A DNA stretch of 64,000 nucleotides, taken from Clostridium bovifaecis (GTDB taxonomy: Bacteria; Bacillota; Clostridia; Clostridiales; Clostridiaceae). The stretch lies in the NCBI GenBank assembly GCA_009738435.1, contig CP046522.1, forward strand, positions 2,573,249 through 2,637,248, in the 5' to 3' direction. Below are positions 1 through 8,846 of this stretch, in pieces. The translations under genes and the position numbers were made by a program. The notes under the pieces were generated by a model. That model was given only the letters and a program-made list of their open reading frames with translations. It made no database searches and was not told the DNA's origin. Position 1 is the stretch's first letter. Every line of letters begins with the position of its first letter.

Positions 1-492
1 CGTTGCTTATTAAAAATCTTTCCATAGCTTCAGCTTCTGTTATATCCTCACCCGGTCCTTGTCCACCTGAAACAATTATCTTTGTACTTGGATACATCTT
101 TAGATATTCAAGACTTCTATCCATTCTTTGGCTTAGAGTAAGAGACATCCTTTCTCCATGTAATCCTGCTCCTAATATGAGAAGATAATCACTTTCTCTC
201 ATCTGTCTCTTATATCCATAATAAATTATAAAAGACTCAATAATTATAAACGAAATGCAGCCTGCTATAAAACAAATTAAAAACACTATCTTAACATTCT
301 TATTTATATGTACTATATTTCTTTTTCCAAACTCCATGACTAACCCAAGACTTATAAACATAAGTCCTAGAGCAATCCAAAATAAGGAAAAACTTATTCT
401 TGAACTGAAAAAACTCAAAACTACATAATATAGAAGGCTTAGTAAGCCTAGCAAAAAAATCTTTTTTGCTTTTTTGTATTTTCCATAGCCAT
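1..492 (-). pseudogene. YdcF/SanA-like (DUF218) membrane protein, 5' part, apparent frameshift
   Basis: This minus-strand frame runs off the left edge. It encodes about four hydrophobic segments and then a DUF218-type core (LILGAGLHGERMS, a conserved arginine, IIVSGGQGPGE). The family comprises envelope-associated proteins of poorly defined function. No ATG lies in the main frame. A well-placed SD (AGGAG, 502-506) precedes ATG at 490-492, but that frame ends after 13 codons (MAMENTKKQKRFF). It meets the main frame if one T is added to the T7 run (A7 on + at 453-459). This is either a one-base sequencing error or a slippage or phase-variation site. The family call is fairly safe; the start is inferred. 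Confidence 0.7.
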
Positions 493-721
493 ATGATTCT
501 TCTCCTTTTAACCTACCACAAGATCTTCTCTACACCTTGCGTCTGGTTATTTAATTCTAATTTATTTATATCTTACTTCAGTTATTTTTTATTTCTATAT
601 AAATCATCTATTATCCTTTCTTTATCATCTCTTTTATACTATGTTGTAACTTTCCATGTTGTATTGTAATTTTATATACTAGATTACGCAAAATTTATTG
701 AGAACTTATTGAGAACTTACT
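493..721. other. intergenic, no gene seen
   Basis: This AT-rich stretch lies between the YdcF-like gene (leaving leftwards) and the RAYT unit. Two GAGAACTTA half-copies of the dispersed repeat word occur just before 722. I see no convincing coding frame or RNA gene. Confidence 0.5.
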
Positions 722-734
722 GGGGACGGTTCTT
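722..734 (+). repeat. REP-like word, left end of RAYT unit
   Basis: Reads GGGGACGGTTCTT. It is the plus-orientation copy of the dispersed word and lies 84 bp before the transposase start. Confidence 0.65.
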
Positions 735-818
735 AATTATATCTATAATTTAATACCAATGATTAATTTATATTTTTATGTTAATAATTTAAATAAAATT
801 ATTAAGGAAGTGTTTAAA

Positions 819-1766
819 TTGCCAAGAACATCTAGAGTTAAAAGAGAAACTGCTATCTACCACATCATGGCTCGAAGCATAAGCGAAGTTCAGTTGTTTA
901 AAAGTATAGATGATAAAAATAAATTCCTATCATATATAAAGAAGTACAAAAACATATTTTCTTTTAGAGTATATGCCTTTTGTATTATGGATAATCATAT
1001 ACACTTATTAATCGACTCCAACGGTGCAGATATCAGTAAATTTATGCATAGTATTAATCAGTGTTATGCTCAGTATTACAATAGAAAATATAACAGAAAT
1101 GGCCACGTTTTCGGAGATAGATTTAAAAGCAAAATTGCTGATAGTGATTCTTCTATTATATGCATGTCCGCTTATATTCATAACAATCCAAAAGATATTA
1201 AGGGCTTTAAAAACTGCGTAGAAAACTATAAGTATTCAAGCTTAGGGATTTATCTTGGCAGACACAAAGATAACTTTAACCTTATAGATAAAGACTTTAT
1301 TCTTCAATACTTTAACCTAGATCCTATATTAGCAGTGAATCATTATTTTAAATTTATTAAATCACGCTCTAAAATTGATATAACGGATGCAGCTATCAAT
1401 GAGGTTGAAGCTTTAAACACTTCTACTGATTATAAGACCTATAAAGAACCTCTTATTCGGAATGTTGATCCACAACAGATTATAGAATTTGTATCCGATT
1501 CCTACAATTTTAAAGCCTTCGATATAAATATAAAATATAATCATAAATCATCAGAGTTTAGAGCTATTTGTGTTTTTTTAATGAGAAACCTATGCGACCT
1601 AAACTATTCTCAGATATGCAGTATACTAAGTAATTTAACTCTATCCTCTGTATCTCAGCTTTGCAGTAAGGGTTACAATATTGTTCATAATACCATAAAA
1701 TATAATAATATAATCGATAAATTTATAGGCAGTACCGATTACCATGCTAAAACAGAGTATTCTTAA
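819..1766 (+). CDS. REP-associated tyrosine transposase (Y1/RAYT family)
   Basis: HUH-type single-strand transposase of about 315 residues. The Y1_Tnp core occupies roughly residues 10-130, with the metal-binding HIH motif at 60-62 (NHIHLLI). A conserved AYIHNNP segment follows, whose tyrosine (about 119) is a candidate nucleophile. The C-terminal part (about 235-290) looks like a DnaA-C-like helix-turn-helix, as in other clostridial RAYTs. TTG at 819 is chosen because AAGGAAG lies 8 bp upstream and the product then starts MPRTSRVKRE, like relatives; the ATG at 759 lacks an SD. The family processes REP-like elements and is often domesticated. The frame is intact. Confidence 0.85.
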   Translation: MPRTSRVKRETAIYHIMARSISEVQLFKSIDDKNKFLSYIKKYKNIFSFRVYAFCIMDNHIHLLIDSNGADISKFMHSINQCYAQYYNRKYNRNGHVFGDRFKSKIADSDSSIICMSAYIHNNPKDIKGFKNCVENYKYSSLGIYLGRHKDNFNLIDKDFILQYFNLDPILAVNHYFKFIKSRSKIDITDAAINEVEALNTSTDYKTYKEPLIRNVDPQQIIEFVSDSYNFKAFDINIKYNHKSSEFRAICVFLMRNLCDLNYSQICSILSNLTLSSVSQLCSKGYNIVHNTIKYNNIIDKFIGSTDYHAKTEYS

Positions 1767-2163
1767 TTGCAAAGTCATGCTAATTTTTTTAATCTTGACT
1801 ATTTAGAAGAGTACTGTGTAATCTCCCTATAGCCAAGCCTTCCAAGAGAAATCTTTAAATCAAACATATTTGCATAATCCTTAATATTCTGGTGATGTAT
1901 AATAACCTTTTAACTTTACTAATACATACTAATTTTTAATACATATTTAAGAACCGTCCCTTATTTTATTCAATATTCAATATGCAATGTTGTTTATAGG
2001 AAGAATTTATGATATATTTTGTCTTATGATTGAGCGTAAACTGAAATGAAGCAGTCTATTTATAAAATAACTCAATTAGCGAATACATTTATTATTAAAG
2101 GTATAGTATTGATATATTAATTGCATACTAACTAACATATTGTATTGATAGGGGGAACAATCA
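1767..2163. other. intergenic with possible gene remnant on the minus strand
   Basis: On the minus strand, 1799-1915 is open for about 38 codons (containing HHQNIKDYANMF and SLGRLGYREI) with no start codon. The amino-acid composition looks protein-like, so this may be the tail of a gene cut by the RAYT unit; I cannot name the family. The rest up to the yitT SD (GGGGGA, 2151-2156) is AT-rich with no recognisable feature beyond the repeat word. Confidence 0.35.
1949..1960 (-). repeat. REP-like word, right end of RAYT unit
   Basis: Reads AAGAACCGTCCC, the inverse of the copy at 722-734. It lies about 180 bp after the transposase stop. Confidence 0.65.
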
Positions 2164-3027
2164 ATGAAGCAAATTACTAAGGAATATATTCTTCTAATAA
2201 TCGGATGCATAACTTTTTCAATTAGCATCTCTGTATTTTTAATACCTGCAAATATTGGCTCTGGTGGAGCAACTGGACTTGCCCTTATACTTAATTATTT
2301 ATTTAAGTTTCCAACAGGGTTATCTATAATTGTTATAAATCTGCCATTATTTGTTTTTGGTTATAAACTAATTGGGAAAAAATTTGCATTTAGAAGTTTT
2401 GTAGTTGTTTTGCTATCCTCTCTAGCAATAGACTATTTTACCTTAATTATAAAGCCATATAATTTGGATGCTATAATGTCAAATGACATGATGTTAGCTT
2501 CAATTTTTTGTGGAATGCTATTTGGTATAGGTGTAGCCTTAGTATTCATGTCAGGTGGCTCTACTGGTGGGCTTGATATACTTGCTAAAATAATAAATAA
2601 TAAATTTCCAGAGATATCTATATCAAATATACTTCTGATACAGGATGGAATTGTGTACATCCTTATTGGACTAATTTTTGGCCCCCGTTCCGTGATGTAT
2701 GCTCTTATTATGAGCTTTATAAGAACAAAAACAATCGACACATTACAGGAAGGTATATCTGCTTCAAAACAATGTATGATAATTTGCGAAAATTCCGAAG
2801 AAATTATACGTGAAATCCAAAGCAAACTTCTAAGAGGAATTACAATAATTGACGCTGTTGGAGCATATTCAAATTCACATAAAAAAATAATATACGTTGT
2901 GATTCAAAAAAATCAATTAAATTTGTTGAAAAGGATAGTAAAAGATGTAGACAAGAATGCCTTTGTAACTGTGTCATCAGTAAGCGATATCTTTGGAAAC
3001 TATAGACAAGCATCTGCTAACATTTGA
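2164..3027 (+). CDS. YitT family membrane protein (DUF161/DUF2179)
   Basis: A 287-residue protein. Five or six hydrophobic helices span about residues 8-190, with the glycine-rich signatures NIGSGGATG and SGGSTGG typical of the YitT/DUF161 membrane domain. A soluble DUF2179-like domain with predicted alternating beta/alpha follows (about 205-285). The family's transport function is unknown. Length and architecture are normal. The SD (AGGGGGA) sits about 8 bp before ATG. The gene is monocistronic: upstream is the RAYT unit and downstream a hairpin terminator. Confidence 0.85.
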   Translation: MKQITKEYILLIIGCITFSISISVFLIPANIGSGGATGLALILNYLFKFPTGLSIIVINLPLFVFGYKLIGKKFAFRSFVVVLLSSLAIDYFTLIIKPYNLDAIMSNDMMLASIFCGMLFGIGVALVFMSGGSTGGLDILAKIINNKFPEISISNILLIQDGIVYILIGLIFGPRSVMYALIMSFIRTKTIDTLQEGISASKQCMIICENSEEIIREIQSKLLRGITIIDAVGAYSNSHKKIIYVVIQKNQLNLLKRIVKDVDKNAFVTVSSVSDIFGNYRQASANI

Positions 3028-3075
3028 TATTTCATACTTTAACTGTAAGCCCTATGTATTACAATTAATAATATA

Positions 3076-3119
3076 AAAGGAACATAAATAGTGCAGTTCG
3101 ATAGAATTTATGTTCCTTT
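3076..3119 (+). terminator. rho-independent terminator after yitT
   Basis: AAAGGAACATAAAT pairs with ATTTATGTTCCTTT across an 11-18 nt loop, with a T-rich 3' side. It lies 50 bp after the yitT stop. Confidence 0.65.
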
Positions 3120-3157
3120 GTCTATATATTAATATCTTCACCTAGTTTTTTAGTTTT

Positions 3158-3172
3158 TTGAGAACTGTCCCC
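3158..3172 (-). repeat. REP-like word
   Basis: Reads TTGAGAACTGTCCCC, one substitution from the main word. It has the same orientation as the copy 66 bp further on. Confidence 0.6.
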
Positions 3173-3236
3173 TTTTATATTCCTTTTACATTTGGATTAT
3201 TCATTTACATTTTTATCTCACTTACTTGCTAGGAAA

Positions 3237-3250
3237 TTGAGAACCGTCCC
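3237..3250 (-). repeat. REP-like word abutting a stop codon
   Basis: Reads TTGAGAACCGTCCC. On the minus strand the word starts with the base immediately after the TAA of the TPR gene. Confidence 0.65.
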
Positions 3251-4941
3251 TTAATATAAAAGTCTGAAGTCTGGAACTTTTATTGATTCATTAGCTTTTC
3301 CTTTTTCGATTTTATCAATTATTAGCTTCATTTTGTTGTAGTTTTCTTTTATAACCTTCTTTGTATATTCATCTGTATCCTCGCTAATTCCAGCAATAGC
3401 CTCTTGTAAGTTGTAATATCCCCTATGCAAATCATTTGTATAAATAGCATAATAACATCCTGCGTTGTTTAGGGTTAAGATATCATTTTCGTCAAGTTTA
3501 AAAGCTGCTCTTATTTCCTTTATTCCTTCTTCATGCTTTCCACTAGTTAAATAAATCGTCCCTAAAGTTCTATGATATTTTATAACATCGTTTCTAAGGG
3601 CTATACATTCCTGTAAGGTTTTTATAGCTTCTTCGTCTTTCGAATCATTGTAATATAATAAAGCCATATCATACTTTATCTCAGGTTCCTGAGGTTTTAT
3701 AGCACTTGCTAGTTTATAGTAGTCTAGAGCCTTATGTAAATTTCATCTGCATCCCAATAAAAGCTAGCAGCATTCTCCAGAATATTATAGTTATAGGGTT
3801 CTTTCTCTAAAGCAGTCATGAAATATGTTTTTGCTAAGGAAGCCTTGTCCATACTTTTTAAAATTTCTGGCATCAAAAATGCATAGTTATCTGGGTAATT
3901 CTTATTTTGTTCAATCGACCTTTTGCAATATTCCATAGCCTTTTCTAAGTCATGTTTGTTTAGATAAAACCATCCTGCTGTGTGGAGCGCTTTATAATCG
4001 TCTTTATTGCTTTGTATAACTTCATTAATCAGTCTGTCACTTTCCTTATGTTTATTCATATTTTGAAGAATAGACGCCTCTATCAGTTTAATTTCAATGT
4101 TACCCACATTCTTACTTTTAAGCTGCTCTAAAATTTGCAAACCTTCTTTTGCTTTTTCTGGACTTAACGAGTACACCTTAGCAAGCCATACTTTATAAGC
4201 AATGTCATTAGGATCGTTCTTTTGAAGTTCTTTTATACTGCTAATTACCTTTTCTAAATCATATGCCGATTCCTGAGCTAATACATCATATATCTTATAT
4301 TCATCTTTATCAAGATTCCATGCTTCCTTAAGCTTTGTAAATCCGCCCTTCATATCCCCAGACATCATGAGCAATCGTGAGTATTCAGCTATATCATAAG
4401 CTGAATTCTTATCTACCCCATACAATTTTATAAGCTCTTTTACCTTATCAGTTTTGTTATTAGCCATATATATAGCTACCATGCTTTTTACTAAGCTCTT
4501 ATTTTTAGAATTAGCCTTTAATGCCTCTTCTCCGTCCTTTAAAGCTTGAGAACCGTCCCCATTAATATACTCATAGAAAACTATTTTGTTCACTATGTCT
4601 TCATCTTGAACCTTTAAGTCTTTTGTTAGTTGAACATATTTTTTATAATTTTCAACATCACCTTTTAAAAAATGGGCATTTGCAATATCAATATTTTTTA
4701 AAGCTAGTAACTTGTTATCCTTTTCCTTATTAGTATTTATTTTTGTATACTCTTCAATTGCTTTATCATATTCACCTAAATAAAGGTGCTCTTCCGCTTT
4801 ACGCTCAAAAGCAATATTTTTTTTCTCTAATTTGCTACCTTTTGAGGTAAAAGAAGCTATTATTATAACTAAAAGTACTACCCCAACAATTCCCGCATAT
4901 AAAATCGTTTTCATATTTACAGTCTCTTTATTGAATCTCAT
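3251..4941 (-). pseudogene. membrane-anchored TPR-repeat protein, frameshifted in this sequence
   Basis: The N-terminus has one transmembrane helix (about residues 13-31). The rest is tandem TPR-like helical pairs, suggesting a protein-protein scaffold at the membrane. The first frame stops after 405 codons, and the second (138 codons, still TPR) continues it. Adding one A at the AAA run (+ strand TTT, 3741-3743) joins them through ADENLHKALDYYKLA into about 563 residues. A REP-like word lies in frame at 4546-4560 and encodes GDGSQ. The start has a good SD (AAGGGGAATTCT-ATG). It is either a sequencing error or a recent lesion. Confidence 0.75.
4546..4560 (-). repeat. REP-like word inside the TPR gene
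   Basis: Reads TTGAGAACCGTCCCC. It is translated in frame as GDGSQ within the TPR protein, so it does not break the frame. Confidence 0.65.
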
Positions 4942-5161
4942 AGAATTCCCCTTCCCTCTAGCATTTAATTAATATTTTATCAAATTTTCCATAAAAAAGC
5001 TATAAAATAACCTTAATATGTAAAACTTATTAATTTATTTTTAAATTCGCATATCCTATTATACTTTTCTTTTATAACTCTATAATAAATTTAATAAATT
5101 TAAAAAATGGACATTAACTTTACAATAATATAAAATATTATTTAGTTAGGAGGTTTAAGCA

Positions 5162-6381
5162 ATGCAAAAAAGAAAATATAAAAGATTAAAAAGGAAGAAG
5201 CCTTACAAAAAGCTTTTTATTCTTTGCCTATTTGCAGTAATTATTTTTGGGCTAGCGTGGACGGGTCTCAAATTTGTATCATATCTTTCTACATCCTCGG
5301 ATGCTTCAAATAAAAATTTGGATATAGAAAAAAGCTCAAAAGATGTTAAGAGTGATGCTATTATAAACAATGATAAATCTAATACTACTAAAGATAAAAA
5401 TGCTAACTCTAAAGAACCGTCCCCTAAAAATGCATATAGTGAAGTTATTTTGACTGCCGTAGGAGATTGTACCCTTGGGCGTGATGATAAATTTTCTTTT
5501 GAGGGATCTCTTCCTCATGCTATAAAGAAAAATGGTTATGATTATTCTTATATCTTCAAAAATGTCTCTTCTATTTTTAAAAATGATGATATAACCATAG
5601 CTAATTTAGAAGGCACATTTACTAACTCTAATTCTAAGGCAGAAAAACAATTTGCCTTTAAAGCTCCACCTGAATATGCAAAAATCCTAACTGCTGGGAG
5701 TGTAGAAGGCGTTAATCTTTCTAATAACCATACTAAGGATTATCTCGACAAAGGATTCCAGGATACAAAAGCTGCACTAGATTCAGAGGGAATTAGTTAC
5801 TTTGGTGAAAATAACGTTTGGACTAAGGAAGTTAATGGAACTAAGTTCGGTTTTTTGGGATATAAGGGATTTTCAAATAACAAAGAATTGCTAGAAAAAA
5901 TAAAAAGCGATATAAAAAACTTAAAAAATCAAGACTGCGTGGTAGTGATTAATTTCCATTGGGGTGAGGAAGGCCACTATGAGCCAAATGCTGTTCAAAA
6001 AATATAGCTCACTACGCCATCGATAATGGCGCTGATTTAATAATCGGACATCATCCTCATGTAATTCAAGGTATCGAACAGTACAAAAACAGACTAATAT
6101 TTTATAGTCTTGGAAACTTTGCTTTCGGAGGAAACAAGAATCCTAGGGATAAAGACACTATAATACCTCAGATAAAATTTAAATTTAAAAATAACTTGTT
6201 AGATTCTTATGATTTAAAGGTAATTCCAGCTAAAATTTCCTCTGTTAACTATACAAACGATTATTGTCCGACTCCAGCAAAAGGCGCTAGTAAAACTGCT
6301 ATATTAAACAAATTGAATAACCTTTCTCCTAATTTAGGATTTGAACTTGATGGAAATTTTCATATCGTTAATTTGAAATAG
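5162..6381 (+). pseudogene. CapA/PgsA-type metallophosphatase-like surface protein, frameshifted
   Basis: A lysine-rich N-terminus is followed by one transmembrane helix (about 19-42), a polar linker and the CapA domain (about 95 onwards: LTAVGDCTLGRDDKF, ANLEGTFT, LSNNHTKDY, NFHWGEEGHY; after the shift [23 protein letters not shown]). CapA-like proteins act in poly-gamma-glutamate or capsule biology and resemble calcineurin-type phosphoesterases. The frame stops at 6007. One extra A in the A6 run (5997-6002) restores it to the stop at 6381, giving about 406 residues. A REP-like word falls in the linker at 5412-5424. SD AGGAGG is 8 bp before ATG. Confidence 0.8.
5412..5424 (-). repeat. REP-like word inside the capA-like gene
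   Basis: Reads AAGAACCGTCCCC and encodes KEPSP in the flexible linker before the CapA domain, a position likely to tolerate insertion. Confidence 0.6.
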
Positions 6382-6455
6382 CTGTTTTTATCTTGAACCT
6401 TTTATGCTTTTATATCATGATTTATTCAAAAAATTTAATGTCATATACTATTATA

Positions 6456-6503
6456 AAAAGCCAAAATTCTCAAATCTTTTTTTGAGAACTCACGGCTTTT
6501 TTG
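6456..6503 (+). terminator. rho-independent terminator after the capA-like gene
   Basis: AAAAGCC...TTCTCAAA pairs with TTTGAGAA...GGCTTTT and is followed by a long T run. It lies about 75 bp after the stop. Confidence 0.7.
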
Positions 6504-6670
6504 TTTTTTAATATTAAAATATCATGAAAAAAGCACTATTAAAAAGAAAGTTAACATATAGTAAAATATTTCCATTTACTAAAATACGTGATAAAATCTT
6601 ATTAATGTCCATCAGTATAAATCTAATAAATTTAGTACATAATTCTTTAATAGGATGGAGGTGCTTAGAT

Positions 6671-8019
6671 ATTAATATTAATACACTTTTAGGAATTACT
6701 TTTTCAAAACTAGTCATGAGCCTTTCTCGAATCTTATATAAAGGTGGAACGAATTTTCCTGGAAAAGTAGCTTTAAAATTTGATAAGAATATCTTAGCAG
6801 AGATTTCTAAAAACTTTAAGGTTATTTTGGTAACTGGAACAAATGGTAAGACTACCACAACAAACATGATTTATTCTACTATAAAAAATAGCGGTCAAAG
6901 TGTTATAACTAATGAAACTGGAGCAAATATGTATACGGGCATAATAGCTTGTTTTTTAAAAAATTATAAGTTTACCAGCAAAAATAAGTATCGGTATGCA
7001 GTTATAGAAGTTGATGAGGCTAATGTAAAATATGTTACAAATTATATTCATCCAGAAATAATTACAGTTACTAATTTGTTCAGAGATCAATTAGATAGAT
7101 ATGGTGAAGTTTATACCACTCTAGACAAAATCATAGAAGGAATAAAAAACTCACCCGAATCCATTTTAGTATTAAATGGAGACGAATCATTACTTGGGGA
7201 CTTAGGCTTGCCTAATAAAGCTTTATATTACGGCTTTAATACTTCTATTCATGAAAATACTAAACTTTCTATAATGCAGATGCCAAGTTTTGTAAGGTGT
7301 GTAAACATCCTTATAACTATAATTTTATAACTTATAATCATCTTGGCGATTTTTATTGCCCTAGCTGTGGGTATAAAAGGCCTAAACTAACTTATGCTGT
7401 TAATAAGATTTTAGAGCTATCTTCTGAAAAATCTACAGTAGAGATTGATGATAAACAGTACCATATAAATCAATGCGGTACATACAATATTTACAATGCT
7501 TTATGTGCATTTTCAACATCGAAAATTCTTGGTATAAATGATTCTGTTATTTACGAAACTTTAAAAACCTTAAATAGCAGCTTTGGCCGCCAAGAGACTA
7601 TAAAGATAAATAATAAAAATATAAAAATAATACTTGTAAAAAATCCTGCTGGGTTCGATGAAGCACTTAATTCAATAAACCTAGATAAAGGTAGTAAAGG
7701 CCTTGCTCTCCTTTTGAATGATAATTTTGCTGATGGTAGAGATGTTTCATGGATTTGGGATGTAGGCTTTGAAAACTTAGACAGTAAAACAGTTCGCAAT
7801 GTTATGGTATCAGGGATACGCTTATATGATATGAGCGTTCGCCTAAAAGTAGCTGGATTTGATGAAGACTTATTTTGTATATGTGATAATTATAATACTT
7901 TATTAGATAGCATAGAAAGCTGCAGCGAACCAATGATATATCTCTTAGCCACTTATACTGCTATGACTAGCTTTAGAAAATTTCTAAATGATAAGGGATA
8001 TATAAAAAAACTATGGTAG
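6671..8019 (+). pseudogene. murT: MurT, lipid II isoglutaminyl synthase catalytic subunit; frameshifted, ATT start candidate
   Basis: Mur-ligase-like ATP-dependent enzyme that, with GatD, amidates D-Glu of lipid II to D-isoGln. Visible features are the P-loop GTNGKTTT, NLFRDQLDRYGE, a four-cysteine zinc ribbon (FCKVC...YCPSCG) and the C-terminal DUF1727 region (RNVMVSGIRLYDM). The frame breaks near 7278; one extra A (ATAATG to ATAAATG) joins both parts. The SD GATGGAGGTG (6654-6662) points to ATT at 6671, giving about 449 residues, the usual length. The ATG at 6524 would add 49 atypical residues with no SD. gatD follows after 40 bp. Confidence 0.85.
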
Positions 8020-8059
8020 AACTATAGAATATAACTTTAGTGAGCATGGAGGTGATTTC

Positions 8060-8785
8060 ATGGAGCTTAATATCTGTCATATGTATCCTGATCTTCTTAA
8101 TATTTATGGAGATGTAGGTAATATATTGATTTTGAAATATAGAGCTGAAAACCGTGGAATTAAAACTAATATATTTAATATTTCTGTAAATGATGAATTC
8201 AATCCCCATAAATACGACATAGTGTTTTTTGGCGGAGGTCAAGATTATGAACAGTCTATAGTATCTTCTGATTTAAAAAATACCAAAGGTCATCAGGTAA
8301 TTGATTACATAGAAAACAATAAAGTATTTTTGTCTATATGTGGTGGATATCAACTTTTAGGAAAATACTATGTAACTCCTTATGGTGAAGAAATCGAAGG
8401 TCTTAATGCTTTAGATATATACACAAAGTCTGGTAAAAAAAGGTTTATTGGCAATACAGTAATATACAACAAGGATTTTAATGAAACTTATGTGGGTTTT
8501 GAAAATCATTCTGGTAAAACTTATATAGGCTCTCTTAAACCTCTTGGTAAAGTCATAGCCGGATATGGAAATAATGGTGAAGATGGTTTTGAAGGTTGTA
8601 TATACAAAAATACCTTCTGCACATATTTCCATGGTTCATTACTTTCCAAAAACCCAGAGCTTGCTGATAGACTGCTTGCTCTAGCTCTAGAACATAAATA
8701 TGGTAAGTTTATACTTCCTCCATTGGATGATACCTATGAATTAAAAGCTAAAGAATTTATAATAAAACGAGAGGTAGTACAATAA
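8060..8785 (+). CDS. gatD: GatD, lipid II isoglutaminyl synthase glutaminase subunit
   Basis: Class I glutamine amidotransferase of the CobQ-like type, 241 residues. It hydrolyses glutamine and feeds ammonia to MurT for amidation of the lipid II stem peptide in the cytoplasm. The nucleophile is Cys94 (SICGGYQLLG) and the catalytic His is about 191 (TYFHGSLL), matching the family arrangement. The oxyanion strand FFGGGQDYEQ is also seen. SD GGAGGTGATTTC precedes ATG. It lies 40 bp after murT and is presumably co-transcribed. Frame and length are normal. Confidence 0.93.
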   Translation: MELNICHMYPDLLNIYGDVGNILILKYRAENRGIKTNIFNISVNDEFNPHKYDIVFFGGGQDYEQSIVSSDLKNTKGHQVIDYIENNKVFLSICGGYQLLGKYYVTPYGEEIEGLNALDIYTKSGKKRFIGNTVIYNKDFNETYVGFENHSGKTYIGSLKPLGKVIAGYGNNGEDGFEGCIYKNTFCTYFHGSLLSKNPELADRLLALALEHKYGKFILPPLDDTYELKAKEFIIKREVVQ

Positions 8786-8794
8786 TTAAAAAGA

Positions 8795-8843
8795 AAATGG
8801 TTCTCAAGTTTCTAATAAAAAATTTGAGAACCGTCCTCTTTTA
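8795..8843 (+). terminator. REP-like inverted pair acting as terminator after gatD
   Basis: GGTTCTCAAGTTT (8799-8811) pairs with AAATTTGAGAACC. The right arm extends into the dispersed word TTGAGAACCGTCC (8824-8836) and is followed by CTCTTTTATT. It sits between convergent gatD and clpB. Confidence 0.6.
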
Positions 8844-8846
8844 TTC

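Larger units (their letters stand above)
722..1962 (+). mobile_element. RAYT unit bounded by inverted GGGGACGGTTCT words
   Basis: A transposase of the REP-associated tyrosine type is framed by GGGGACGGTTCTT at 722-734 and its inverse, AAGAACCGTCCC, at 1949-1960. The same word recurs at about ten other places in the first 17 kb. The arrangement matches RAYT systems, where a single-copy transposase is associated with short dispersed palindromic words. The exact unit ends are inferred from the repeats; no target duplication was identified. Confidence 0.6.

Noticed and set aside
6524..6670. ATG 6524 as the murT start
   Set aside because: It adds 49 atypical residues and has no SD, while a strong SD points to 6671.
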